Shown here: positions 49,995-61,390 of the stretch, piece by piece
Layout: each line of letters opens with the position of its first letter
Position numbering within the stretch: position 1 is the stretch's first letter
Program-made: the position numbers and the translations under genes
NCBI GenBank assembly: GCA_022702545.1
Contig: JAHRBC010000001.1
Span: 3,658,001-3,722,000, forward strand
Direction of reading: 5' to 3'
Length of the DNA stretch: 64,000 bases
Origin: Phycomyces nitens
Taxonomy: Eukaryota; Mucoromycota; Mucoromycetes; Mucorales; Phycomycetaceae
Notes under the pieces: generated by a model
What the model saw: the letters and a program-made list of their open reading frames with translations, nothing else
Databases searched by the model: none
Told to the model about the DNA's origin: nothing

Positions 49995-50270
49995 TCAAAG
50001 CACAGTTTTTTGTCTCTTGATGGTCTGTTCGTCAACCTTTTCTTCTTCTTCTTCTTCCTCCAGTTCTTCTCCGTCATCCACGACTTCATCCACAGTTGTG
50101 GGCGTATTGCCGGCAGCCAATTGTTGGGTGAGATACTGATTGATATCTTTTTGAACAGCAATGATGGCTGCTGTCAGACCAGCCATCGAATCACCAGATT
50201 CCTGCGTGATTGTGGCTTCGAATCTCTTGGTGTCTGATCCAGAGGTAGTGATTGCTGTAACCGAACTCAT
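49995..50270 (-). CDS. GON7: Gon7-like subunit of the EKC/KEOPS complex
   Basis: Single exon of 91 residues. Architecture matches Gon7: a short beta-rich N-terminus (TTSGSDTKRFEATITQESG), a helix (LTAAIIAVQKDINQYLTQQL), a disordered acidic run of glutamates and a basic nuclear-type end (IKRQKTVL), comparable to human GON7, which ends in a similar KRPKT motif. KEOPS makes the t6A modification at position 37 of ANN-decoding tRNAs. Sequence similarity across this family is weak, so the assignment rests on layout and the helix. Confidence 0.6.
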   Translation of the reverse strand: MSSVTAITTSGSDTKRFEATITQESGDSMAGLTAAIIAVQKDINQYLTQQLAAGNTPTTVDEVVDDGEELEEEEEEEKVDEQTIKRQKTVL

Positions 50271-51087
50271 GATGACATTAAATCAATATTTTTTTTTTTC
50301 TTTTCTCAAAAACATATTTATACTTGCTATTATAATGACAGTCACACAAGCCGATTCTTTACAAATGTATCGTTGGATTGCAACCATAGTAGATGAAGAG
50401 GGCGTATATATAAACTGTATAGAATACACTACAGAAAAGTGTGACTTTTATGGTTCGGGTTGTACTGCATCAATCACATTATTATTATTATCATATATAA
50501 AAAGTTGATTTGGCGTTGACTAGAGAAAGATGATTTTAAAGGAGTCAAGAGCTCAAGCCATTGGGGATCATGGCTGAGAGAGAATAAGGAGGGCAAGAAA
50601 GCGCAATGCTAACAAAGACAAAGAATAAGTCCAGAGCGACTGGGAGAGACAGCCTCAAGGCCAAGCAATCTCCTTTTTGTAATACAAACGAGTTATAGAA
50701 CTATTGGCAATATATTTGAAATATATAATAGATTGTGCCTTTATTACACAAGAAAAACAAGCAATGTCTGCTAGTAACAAGTTATACGCCCAATCAAACT
50801 AGTAGCCTTATGATCTCCTTTATTGTCCCTGACATGCTTGTTTTCTTGCGTAATTTACTTGTGCGCAAATGAATGGCTGTCTTGGTCGCAGATTCTATTT
50901 TTACTAGACGCAATAGAATTCAAACTGCGCGTATTGAAAAACACTGATAGAGATTTAGACTTGCCCTTTCTTTCCTGTTGTCCTTGTTGTTCTTTACTCA
51001 TCTTGTCTTGGCAAGCTATTAAAAACTAAAAAAGTAAGCCCAAGACACACTCTTTGACCTGCTCTTACCCCCTAGTTCTAGTACCCC
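50271..51087. other. Intergenic region between Gon7-like and coronin genes
   Basis: About 800 bp forming a shared upstream region for the two divergent genes. Frames at 50161-50508 and 50823-51029 have no protein-like features. A pyrimidine-rich stretch precedes the coronin start. Confidence 0.5.
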
Positions 51088-52959
51088 ATGTCTCGTTTTG
51101 TCCGTGCCTCAAAGTATCGTCACGTCTATGGCAGCGCAGCCAAGAGAGATGGTTGTTACGACAATATCCGTGTCAGTGCCAACGCATGGGACACCAACAT
51201 GGTCAAAGTGAACCCTGTAAGCAATAGTTGTCAAGTTTAAGCAATTATTCACATGGATGAATAGCTCTTTTTGTCTGTTAACTGGAATTCGTCTGGTGGT
51301 GGTGCCTTTGCTGTGATTCCCCTGTCTACCGTGGGTAAGTCGTCTGGAAGAGCTGCACGGATGTACAGCAGCAATATTGATTTGGATATGTAGGCAAGTT
51401 GCCGGATAACTACCCGTTGTACAGAGGCCACACTGGTCCTGTATTGGACACCGACTTTAACCCCTTCAATGACTATGTGATTGCATCTGGTGCTGAAGAT
51501 GGCAAGGTGATGATCTGGAATATCCCAGAGACATACGATGAAGAGCTCGAGGAAGTTACCCCTGTATCAAAGCTGTCTGGTCATGGCCGGTAAGCCACTA
51601 GAGAAATAGAGCCGAAAAATAAAATAAAAAAATAAAAAATAAAATCAAGTGGAATATATGGACATGGATTGCCCTAAATCAGCTGATGTAAACACAAACT
51701 CATCTTTATTCCATATATTCTAGTAAAGTTGGCCAGGTTCTCTTCCACCCTGTGGCTGATAATGTCCTGGCCTCTGCCAGTACAGATCTGACCATCAAGC
51801 TGTGGGATATTGAAAAGGGTATCGAGAGACAGCAGATCACTGGCCACACCGAGATTATCCAGTCACTTGCATGGAACTACAACGGCTCTCTCCTTGCCAC
51901 CACCTGCAGAGACAAGAAGCTCCGTGTATTTGATGTTCGCAGTAACAAGATCGTTCAGGAAGGTCCTGGTCACCAAGGTGTCAAGGGCTCACGTGTGGTC
52001 TGGCTGGGTGAGACTGATCGCTTAGCCACAACAGGCTTTTCCCGTATGAGCGATCGTCAACTCAACTTATGGGACACAAATGATCTCTCCAAGCCTATCA
52101 AGACTGAATTCCTCGACACTTCCTCGGGTGTCCTGATGCCTTTCTATGACTCTGACACCAAGATGCTCTACCTTGCTGGCAAAGGGTAAGTCCTGGATAA
52201 TATGCTATCAATTGTATTAACGGAACAAAAGTGATGGTAACATTCGCTACTACGAATACGAAAATGATGAGCTCTTCCCCTTGTCTGAGTTCAAGTCTGG
52301 AGACCCTCAGCGCGGTATGGGATTCTTGCCCAAGCGTGGTGTAAATGTGGCTGATTGTGAGATCGCAAGAGCTTACAAGGTCGGAACCACCCTTATTGAA
52401 CCCATTTCCTTTACTGTTCCTCGCAAGGTAAGCATTACCATTATATATACATTTCTAACCTCAATGGTGTCTAGTCCGATGCGTTCCAGTCTGATATCTT
52501 TCCTCCCACAATTGGCGATGAGCCTGCTCTCACTGCCGATGAATGGTTTGGAGGCAAGAATGCCAACCCCAAGCTCATTGATCTCGAAGCCGGTTTCACT
52601 GTGAAGGAAAAGAAGGAGTTTGTGGCTTCTGCCCCTGTTGAAGAGCAAAGCGCCAAGAGCCCAACTACAACCATGCATGAAAAAGACGTAAGATGGTTAC
52701 ATACCAAAGCTGGCCATTATTAATAAGAAAGACCCTGTTAAATTAGTACCAAGAAGCCTACCATGAGTTGCGCAAGGAGAACGAGGATCTAAAGAACAGT
52801 TTGTCCCAGAGAGAAGTCAAGATCCGTATTCTGGAGATTGAGTTGGAGAAGATGAAGGAACAAATGGTCCAGTTAAAGACAGAGCAATCTGAGAACAATT
52901 CACAGGAAAAGGTGGCAGAGCACATTGAAAGCGATGCCAAGGAGGGTGAGTCAGATTAA
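51088..52959 (+). CDS. CRN1: Coronin, actin-binding WD40 protein
   Basis: Seven exons: 51088-51216, 51265-51334, 51394-51589, 51724-52185, 52232-52427, 52475-52687, 52747-52959; 492 residues. The conserved N-terminus MSRFVRASKYRHVYGSAAKR, WD40 blades (LYRGHTGPVLDTDFNPFNDY, TIKLWDIEKG, RVFDVRSNKIVQEGPGHQG) and the typical FLPKRGVNVADCEIARAYKV block are all present. The tail contains the DAFQSDIFPPT motif and ends in a short coiled coil (ELRKENEDLKNSLSQREVKI) used for trimerisation and Arp2/3 binding. It regulates cortical actin patches. Convergent with the CHIP gene, 263 bp between stops. Confidence 0.96.
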
Positions 52960-53222
52960 AGAATTATTATTATTATTTTTTAAAAGAAGAAGAAGAAAAA
53001 AGGTCATTTGAAGACTCTCTCTCTCTCTTTTTTATAACATATATACACACAAACACAAACACATATGTATATATATATACATATATACTCTTGATAACAC
53101 TACAAGAAAATAAACCCAGTCGGTTGTGCGATATTTGATATACCAAAACATTATTACTACTTATTACGACATTTTTACTATACATTAATAGTCTATAACA
53201 GAATTTTAGTCATAGTTCACGC

Positions 53223-54756
53223 TCAATTATAAATCGCCTTACCTGCCGCCCACCCATTTTCCTTTAGAAAATCTTCAATTGCCTCTCGAAGTGAAAGATT
53301 GGGCACAAGCTGACTTTCAGAGCAAGAACGACGAGTAATGGGATCAAAGTGGCCATTTCTCTCAAAATGATCCAAAAGTGATTGTCGCTCATATGTAATG
53401 CCATCTGTAGCCAACAGAGACCAAAAGAACACACATTATTATCATTGTTGTTTTTTTAAAACCATGGTTGACAGTAATTGACTTGCCAGGAGTAAATACT
53501 GGGTCGTGCATGATGTTGAACGAGATCTTGTCGAGATAGGCATCAGGTATCTCTCTTCTCTATGGTTACAGTCAGAAACATATACTTTTCTATAGGCAAC
53601 CGGTTACCATGGTGTTTTCCTTGGAGTGTTCAAAAACGGTCTGGATCTTGGCAAGGCGCTCATCCTAACTACAATTAAGCATCGTGGGGGATGTAGAAAG
53701 CGACTGACTGACTTACTGCATAATAGTCTGCTTCTTCTTTTGCTTCTTCATTATCCCCAGCCTCCTTGATTAATCTATCTCTATCTGCCTCAATGAGACC
53801 CTTGACATATCGAAGCAACTCTGACTCTCTCTCTAGACGAATGGCTTCCTCATCGTCCCATCTCTACATCATACACACGTTTATTTTCTGACCATCAAAC
53901 TCCCCCAGACTTACTCTCTTCCGTGCCATCAATAAGGCCTGGAGAATGTCATTGACATATTTCACTTTTTGCTGAATGGCAAGTGTGTAGGCTATTGGAG
54001 TAATGAGAGTATGGCCTATTAGGTTCAGACCAGAAAACAATAATCAAACTATGTATTACCTGTTTTAAGTTTGTTCAATGCTAGGTTTCACCATGTTTAG
54101 TCTGGATGATTTGGCATTGGCGTACTGAAAACAAAGACTAACCTTCTGTGTGCTGCTTCTTTTCAATCAAAGCTTGGCCCAGCTAAATTTGAAGTCGAAT
54201 GATGAAAACCTGGCAAGAACTATTCATGGCTGCACAGCTATGATTACATACCAAATAATATGCCTTGACTAACAACACCAACACACGAAATCCACAAGGA
54301 GTGGTTCTTAGCATCCCATTCGTGGGCTCAGTTGACAAATATCCATCTCATTCCTGTTTACCTGTCGTGTCATCTAGCTCAATGGCCTTTCGGCAATCTC
54401 TAGTCACTTCATCATATTTTCCAAGCTAGAATTACGAATTAATACTCATCATAGCCCCAACAATCATGCCCCTACCTTTGAATAACAAAGTGCTCGGTTG
54501 GTATAGTAGACGCGTTCGGTCGAGTCTTTTATCTGACATATTGATAAGTAGGTGATCAAGGTTGCATCGTCTTTCTTACAATGGCAGTTGAATATTCCTT
54601 GATTGCATCTTCATATCTATGCTCTGAGAAAAGCCTGTTTCCTACACATTTTAACAATCAGCTCAGACAGAGAGACAGAGAGATAGAGAGATCATCTCAA
54701 TAAAGAGGTTCCAAGGTACCCAGAGTCTTGTGGTGCTCAGCTTCTACTCTTGTCAT
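53223..54756 (-). CDS. CHIP/STUB1-type TPR and U-box ubiquitin ligase
   Basis: Twelve exons: 54720-54756, 54580-54641, 54476-54532, 54362-54425, 54252-54268, 54143-54182, 54060-54080, 53915-53991, 53717-53863, 53608-53664, 53487-53559, 53223-53404; 277 residues. Three TPRs (NRLFSEHRYEDAIKEYSTAI, VYYTNRALCYSKLGKYDEV, KAYYLLGQALIEKKQH) are followed by a helical linker and a U-box (FNIMHDPVFTP, DGITYERQSLLDHFERNGHF, DPITRRSC, LVPNLSLREAIEDFL). CHIP binds the EEVD ends of Hsp70/Hsp90 and ubiquitinates their clients. Exons 5 and 7 are only 17 and 21 nt. Intron 53405-53486 has a GC donor (CTG before GCAAGT) needed for FTP-DGITYE. Confidence 0.93.
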
Positions 54757-55319
54757 TAGCAACCAATATCTTGTTCCTTTTTTGTAGGGGGTGAAACTTA
54801 AAGAAGGGTTGTGACGTATCTATCTGAATTCCCTAATTCAACTTATTTCGTCCTTGGTTCTTTCTTGCACGGTAATATATCATTGATTTGATAATCAAGT
54901 ATCTGCCAGCCATATCCAAAGATGATTTGACCAAAAAAAGAGCATTTCTTTTAGACGTGGAATGCATTTCTAGGCAAATGTCCATAGCTCTTTATACATT
55001 CTACATTGGCCCAGCTATATAGTCTTTATGGGGCTGTGATAGGCCAGAATATGGTCTTAATATGACATGGGATTGCAATAACAGAATAGGCTTGGCACCT
55101 TTGATAGGATTACAAGCCTATTTATTATGGGCCAACAATATTCAGATGCATACATAAATTGAAATTCTACATATCTCTATAATGCTGAATGATATATGGC
55201 ATCATTTGACAGTCAGTCAAGGACTTTGCTTCTCCGTCTCTGTCTATATTCTAGTCGCGCGCCTAGTCCATTCAAACGCGTACTCTTTTTCTTCTTTTTT
55301 CTTCCTTCTTAAACTCGTA
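54757..55319. other. Shared upstream region of CHIP and F-box genes
   Basis: About 560 bp between divergent starts, AT-rich. A pyrimidine-rich leader with CTTCTTTTTTCTTCC directly precedes the F-box start. Confidence 0.5.
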
Positions 55320-57167
55320 ATGTCAGCAACCAATTTGCCATTAGAAGTCATTCTCCTGATAGGAAAATCCCTCTCCCAAAAAGACAGACTGGCTTGTACT
55401 ACTGTCTGCAAGGCATGGTCGGAAGGATTCACAAAGAGTCTCTGGAGCACTATTCTACCCGCAACCCAGAAAGCCTTTAAAAAATTATGCGACACAATCA
55501 GCAGCAAACAAGGCCAGGAAGGGGACTATAGCTACGTAAAAGAGATGATTTTTACAACCGAGCTAAAGCCCACGGTAAAGCAGGTTGAATTGCTTCAAAA
55601 GCATTTCAAGAACCTGAACAATGTCATCCTAGGTTGTGACTTTGGAGACACTGGCTTCTTTGGCAAGAAAATCGATTGGAAGCCTTGGAGCAAAATCAAG
55701 TCCTTGACCGTCGACGACCGATTCAGAGAGTCACCAGAGAACATGTCAGATTTTCTCGATGTCTTGCCTCTATTGACCTGTCTAGAGGATCTCACTTTCA
55801 TTCGTCCAGATAAAAATCCCCTTTCCTTGAAAGAAATCGATGAAATACCAAACAGGCTACCTAAAATCAAGACCATGTTGCTCTCTTGTACTTTGGGTCC
55901 ACTTAGTACCAAAGATGTTCGGCATATAGAAGAGCTTGAGCGAGGCAAAGAAGGTGTCCAGATTTGTCTTTGCGTCACACTGATTGATTTCCGATGGATA
56001 TACTACTTTTTGCGCAAGTACAGAGACTTTGGCGACTTTAATATCACTTTCCCAGACGACATCAAGAGAAAGAGACTTTATACAGACCAGATGGTTCAAA
56101 TGGTGAAGGCTGCTGGGGACGAGGTTACCAAAGACACAAAGTATTTACTTGTTTATGAAAGAGAAGATGGTCCAAGACTCAATAGGCTGCTCATGGAGTC
56201 TCTAAAGGAAGCTGGAGTGACCTATTCGGATGTTTCTTTTGTTACACCTAAACAATTCTCGAGATATACAAATGGATTGCAATTGGCGGACTTTTTCAAA
56301 AACATACCCCAGGACATAAAGAAGATTCAGGTTGGTATGGGAGATATGGAGAAATTTATCCTGTTCTCAGAGGAGATCTGCTCATTCCCAGTATTGGAAA
56401 GCTTGGTGATCGAGACCGCTGTATGCGAAAGACCGGAAAAGCTTTTACGAAACTGCCCAAAGCTAAAGGAATTGAATATCTGCCTTCCAGAGGGCTGTAA
56501 TATGGATGGTGTATTGGGAAAATCTCAATACGGATTAGAATCCTTGACGGTTCCCAAGGAATGGATTAGTGCCGATATTTTAAGCTTCTTCTCAAAGAGA
56601 TGTGGTAAACTCAACAGGTTAGACCTTTGTGGAGTGGATCTTGTGTGTTATCCACTCTCAGATGATGGATCAACTGTGATCAACATGGCTAAACAACACT
56701 TCAAGAGTGTAAACCTCAGCTGCAAAGATATCGTCTTGCCTATGAAAGCAAAGGAATACGAAACTGACATTAAAAAACTGCATTTGATCTGCGTTGTCCA
56801 AATGAACAGCTACAAACCAGCGCCAATTAAGCGTAATGGAAAAGGAGAGAGCTTGCTGTCAAACAATGTAGTAACCAGGGATTGGTATCATTTGTATTCC
56901 AGTGACAGAGATCCAGATGGCCTCTATTTCTACTCTACACACAATATTCGAAGACTGAAGAAAGATGAGGTTGAATATGCCGAAAACTATTTCCGGGACT
57001 TCTCCAACAAAGAAGACAGAGATAATGGTGCTGTAGAAGACATGGCTACTCTTATGGAAGAGGCTTTCTTGGATAAAGAAGATTGGAAAGAGTCTTTGGA
57101 GCGTGGCTTTCTTGAATTCCGATGTGCCTCGATGGATAAATTTGTATCCCCTTACATGACCGAGTGA
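55320..57167 (+). CDS. F-box protein with divergent LRR-like region
   Basis: Single exon, 615 residues, unusual beside its intron-rich neighbours. The F-box lies at the N-terminus (MSATNLPLEVILLIGKSLSQ, then RLACTTVCKAWSEGF), and the remainder has irregular leucine-rich segments (LRNCPKLKELNICLP, KRCGKLNRLDLCGVD). Such proteins are SCF ubiquitin-ligase substrate receptors that bind Skp1 through the F-box; the target is unknown. The start at 55320 is preferred to an in-frame ATG at 55182 because the F-box normally sits near the N-terminus and the upstream part is hydrophobic and unlike a leader. Intronless F-box genes often belong to expanded families in these fungi. Confidence 0.85.
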   Translation: MSATNLPLEVILLIGKSLSQKDRLACTTVCKAWSEGFTKSLWSTILPATQKAFKKLCDTISSKQGQEGDYSYVKEMIFTTELKPTVKQVELLQKHFKNLNNVILGCDFGDTGFFGKKIDWKPWSKIKSLTVDDRFRESPENMSDFLDVLPLLTCLEDLTFIRPDKNPLSLKEIDEIPNRLPKIKTMLLSCTLGPLSTKDVRHIEELERGKEGVQICLCVTLIDFRWIYYFLRKYRDFGDFNITFPDDIKRKRLYTDQMVQMVKAAGDEVTKDTKYLLVYEREDGPRLNRLLMESLKEAGVTYSDVSFVTPKQFSRYTNGLQLADFFKNIPQDIKKIQVGMGDMEKFILFSEEICSFPVLESLVIETAVCERPEKLLRNCPKLKELNICLPEGCNMDGVLGKSQYGLESLTVPKEWISADILSFFSKRCGKLNRLDLCGVDLVCYPLSDDGSTVINMAKQHFKSVNLSCKDIVLPMKAKEYETDIKKLHLICVVQMNSYKPAPIKRNGKGESLLSNNVVTRDWYHLYSSDRDPDGLYFYSTHNIRRLKKDEVEYAENYFRDFSNKEDRDNGAVEDMATLMEEAFLDKEDWKESLERGFLEFRCASMDKFVSPYMTE

Positions 57168-58257
57168 TAGACTAGTTGTACAGCAGCCCTTTTGTTTTGT
57201 TTCTTTACTTAATCTACAGACGTGTTAAATATTATTTTAAGAAAGCAAGTTGATAATTGACATTAAATAATGTCTCTTCATAAAGAGCTTAATATTCAAC
57301 CGTGCAATTCAACACCTCGAGCCATTCTTTATTTTTTCAAGGAAAACTCTTTCAAGTGTATTAAAATACAATAGACAATAGCGTTATTAAACCTGTTTGT
57401 CCTGTAATAAAAAAAAGAACCCACATTATTCAACTTGTTTTAAAAAGGCATGCTATATAGCAAACATAATGATATAATTATAAACAGAATTTAAATAAAA
57501 CTATTTATGATTCAATCTTGGATCTTTATTTCATAGTACACTTTTCAACTCTTATTTTCTGAATGTCTTCAATCCCATCAATATCCCACAGCATATAAGA
57601 CCAATTACAGCTGAATTACTTTGTATTTATATAAACAAATATACGATCCCGGATACAAAAGGGTTTAAAAAACTGAGGCGTCAATGAAGGTATTCCCAAG
57701 TCAATCCGAAAAATATCATTGCACCGTACATCAATGGACGCCGGTGCACAAGAAATATATAATTACAAATTTACAGCTTCACGCCTGTTCTTCCTTTCCC
57801 ACTGGTATTAAAGCTAGCACAACCAAATCACATACATGTTCTTGAGTCCACCGGAATTCCAGACAGTTGGTGTGATAAAGAAAGGCGGATATCGGAACCA
57901 ACAGAGCGCATCATGACCAACCTTGACCGCCGTGAATGGGAGCTCAGAAACTCTTGACGTTTTAGAGCAGGCCATTCGGAATATGTTCACCTCGACCGAG
58001 TAGCCTAACAGACCTAGATCATGGAGCGATTCATTGTCCGGAAGGGAAGGTTACTCTCGGTTTTCTATTGGCCATTTGGGGATCGGCATATTGGAATCAA
58101 CAATCATATATCAGTTGTAATGGACTGCCGATAGTATGAACTGTTGACAACGGAAACTTGCAGTTGTAACCAAGGATTATATCACTAGACATAATACACT
58201 CTTGGTTGGCTTGTATCAAGAGATCATGAAAGGTAGTAGCCATGGATAAAATAGCAT
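57168..58257. other. Gene-free region with broken coding-like DNA
   Basis: The first 500 bp is AT-rich 3' flank. From about 57780 to 58100 base composition rises and fragments look coding in several frames with stops between them; likely a decayed element, not identified. Confidence 0.4.
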
Positions 58258-59030
58258 ACTGGGAATGAGCCAGGAGGGTGAAATGATGGTCATTTCCATG
58301 TTTGACAGAGATGGTCATTAGACATCACGCATTTGCTAGCGCTTTTTGACAAGCCATTTGAATGGTCACCAGTAATATGTAGAATAGACGGTTTTTGGTT
58401 TGAAATGATTTTGACACCATCATGTGTTTACATCTGAATGACACGTTAGTTTGATGGTTCAAAAACATCATAAAACACGTCCGTCCATCATTAAAAGTCC
58501 GTCCATCAAAAGGTGGAGCCATAGTTGACGAAACTAGGAGTGGATGAAGTGAAAATTTGCTTACCTTGACATGCCCTTGAGAAAGTGAAATGGTAACGGA
58601 AAGAGAAGTAAGGAAACAGAAACAACGATACGCGCCCAAAGCCCCTGTCTTTATAGACAAATATTTTGTGGGTGTGAGGTCACCACGAATTTTGGTGATG
58701 ACGTGATCTGGTGTGGGAATATACTTTTAACATAATGAGAATAAGTAGTTTTCTGTGAGAATTAACGCTTTTAAAAGGAAACAAGTAAAGAAGTACATAA
58801 TTAAAGAACGTTAAAGGTTGGTCTTCATCTGTGTAGTATTAAAACTTCAAGACGGAGCATGTCTTTGAACGGCGATTGGTTTTTCTTTAAAATTTAGGTA
58901 ATTTAAGCTGGACCGTGCACTTGTTCAGGAATAATTGATTTTTGTACAAACAGGTACAAAATATGAGCTGAGCGGACATTGTCAGTTCATTTGCAGTTTC
59001 AGGGTACTCCACAATTGATCCCCGTCTTTG
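58258..59030 (+). repeat. Direct repeat copy 1
   Basis: Matches 61391-62145 in the same orientation with mismatches and small indels (for example CAGGAGGGTG at 58271 and 61404; the run CCGTCCATCATTAAAAGTCC near 58481 and 61617). Identity looks high in the middle (roughly 58430-58740) and lower toward the ends. Contains GTCCGTCCATCA twice about 20 bp apart. Confidence 0.85.
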
Positions 59031-59449
59031 AAAATCCGTTGTGCAAATAGATATGACACCAGAGTCGGTGCCACTAATTTATAAATACTTGACATACCAA
59101 CGTGGAAAGTATAGCTCATTTGTCCGATTATTTAATAAATAACTAGATGGATTTATATAATCGAATACAACACTATACATTTCAAGGTCTGCCTTGTACC
59201 AGATGTCTTGTTTTGCTTTGGTTTCCAAATAAACTTATTCTCATATATAGATCAAGCATGCCATTATTAGTAAACAGACAGCATATAATTTTGCCTGTAG
59301 AAACCTATAAATACTATAAATAATCATTTGTATCTCCAACTAAGAAACCTTAACTATTGACTCTCTCTCTCTATAACTATTTGTGCTGGGTACCTATTCA
59401 AAGCTTTCACCGTATTATTCGTGACTATTACTATTGCTCGCTCTAACAT

Positions 59450-59960
59450 TTACACTTTGCTTTTCTCAATCTCTTGAATTCAATCGGCATCGTTGACAGC
59501 ATGTACAAAGTACAAGATGCTCATCCCACAGACTTTTTTTTTTCCAAAAACCTTTGAGATTTAAGAACGGAATCGTAAGTAAGTTTAACATAGGCGGAAT
59601 GAAAATTGTATGCCTTTCCAGACACGAGAACATACTGCTTGCAACAACCTTTTGTGCTATCAATCAATACAAAGAAACTGGGTCTATCACTGACAAGAAA
59701 AATTTAAAACAATGAAAGCTTCTAACACCCCCAAAAAATACTTTTTGAACTTGAGAGAAATCGACAACAGACTTTGGCAGACATGGTACATTCTAAAAGT
59801 GAAATGACAGGGAAGCGTCTCTGTGCAAAAACTATTAGTAAAACTATTGTCTTTACATGAATGATAGACCCTCTGCCCTCAAGGAAATAAATGAAGCAAT
59901 AAAACAAGGGTTATATTTAATAGCTAGTCAAAAGTACTAGCATGTGCAATTAATTTTTTC
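59450..59960 (+). mobile_element. Decayed transposon-like fragment 1
   Basis: Plus-strand frames interrupted by stops read MKIVCLSRHENILLAT and LADMVHSKSEMTGKRLCAKT. A diverged relative lies at 62890-63290. The second piece has helix-turn-helix-like character, but I cannot name the family. Confidence 0.4.
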
Positions 59961-60199
59961 AGGTGTCAAGACAACCAACATGTTGTTCTGGGCCAAGTAT
60001 AAAATGAGCAGTTTAAACTTGATAATAAAAATGGGTTTTATTCATTTCCACTAATATACTTGATCAAAATAAAAATTTATTGTCGAATACAACGAAAATA
60101 CGAGGGAAGCATTATTATACTTATGGGACCATCAGAATGCACCATCTTTTTTTTTAAAAAAAAAAAGAATCTAGCATCATCTCATCATTTGGGCCTATC

Positions 60200-61060
60200 A
60201 TGGGCATTTAATGCCTCCCCTCAAGCAAGAACCGGCGGCAGAGAAACCAGCGAACTAGCACCAAGAACAACATAGATTTAGTACTGAAGAAAACCGAAAA
60301 CACTTACCAAGGATATTCTGGAATGGAAGCCAATGACTGGAAACTTGGAAACTACGGAGCAGAGAGCTAACATCAAGAACAATAGAGAGTGAGTACCAAT
60401 GAAAACAGAAAACTTTTACCAATGCCCGAAAACCTGGAAGACCGGAAGCCGAGGACCAAAGGGCTGAATGGTGCCGACGATACACCTAGGTCGGCTGTAC
60501 AAAAGAGCTCAGATCGACACCATATCAGCCGGCGCCAGGTCGAAGACCGAAGGGCTAGGATACATCCGATTGCGAACAACTTGACGGTTACCAAGGTAGT
60601 GTATGCCGAAACAACGATGCAACCAAGGGCCAATAAGCAATGGACACGCCTCTCCACCACCCTCGGACTGTTGTGCCGAGATCACACCGCATTCCGACAT
60701 AGACATACCTTGATATCCATCATGAAGTAAGCAACCGAATGTTTCCCTTCTTGCTGAGCCCAAACACCGAAATGAGCTGGACGATAGCCATCGAACCAGT
60801 AGAGACCAACGGGGCTGCAGCGCATATACCAATACAACTCTGACCAGCCATACCAGAGGTTCAAGTATGCTTGCACTCACTGCAGAAGATGTAAATACGC
60901 AAAGGTCCCAAAGCCGAAATCCAATACGTGACATGGACGCGTCCCTCCATTCACCGTTGGCGTATTAAATCGAACTTTAGAACCTCGCAATATTCACACC
61001 CTATCCGGACCAGGGCGACGTTTCTTGAGGCACATCCGTGGGGACCGACTTGGAAGACCT
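60200..61060. other. Segment of higher GC with internal degenerate repeat
   Basis: Base composition is clearly richer in G and C than the flanks. Frames are open on both strands for up to about 140 codons, but none has recognisable features. Two diverged copies of a unit of roughly 110-120 bp (near 60252-60365 and 60366-60480) share the order CAAGAACAA, GAAAAC, CTTACCAA/TTTTACCAA and GGAAGCC. Confidence 0.5.
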
Positions 61061-61390
61061 TGATCGAATATATGAATCCAACAGTTAGATGTCAAGGATA
61101 TTAAAAATAGAGAGAAAGATATATTCATACCTACTGGAGTGCGTTGATGCCGCACGGAAATGGAATGGCCAATGCTGTTCTCAGTATACCAGCTGTAGCA
61201 TTGAGCTTTTGACTGGTGCTCTCAATTCACTGTATTTGATTTCATAGTCAACATCAATTTCTTCGTGAGATGAGACCCAAGGCGTGTTGGACTCAATATG
61301 TTATTTCCAAAAGTTTATGTCAAAAACAGCTATATTTTCAGGTATGCATACGCGAGTCTAGTTTCAAAAGATAGAGACAACGGTATCAGG

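Noticed and set aside
55182..55319. 46-residue N-terminal extension of the F-box protein
   Set aside because: The extension is hydrophobic and unlike an F-box leader; the ATG at 55320 gives a normal F-box start.
60389..60934. Frames of up to 141 codons on both strands in the GC-richer segment
   Set aside because: Open frames in both strands are expected from the composition; no domain or intron signals support them.
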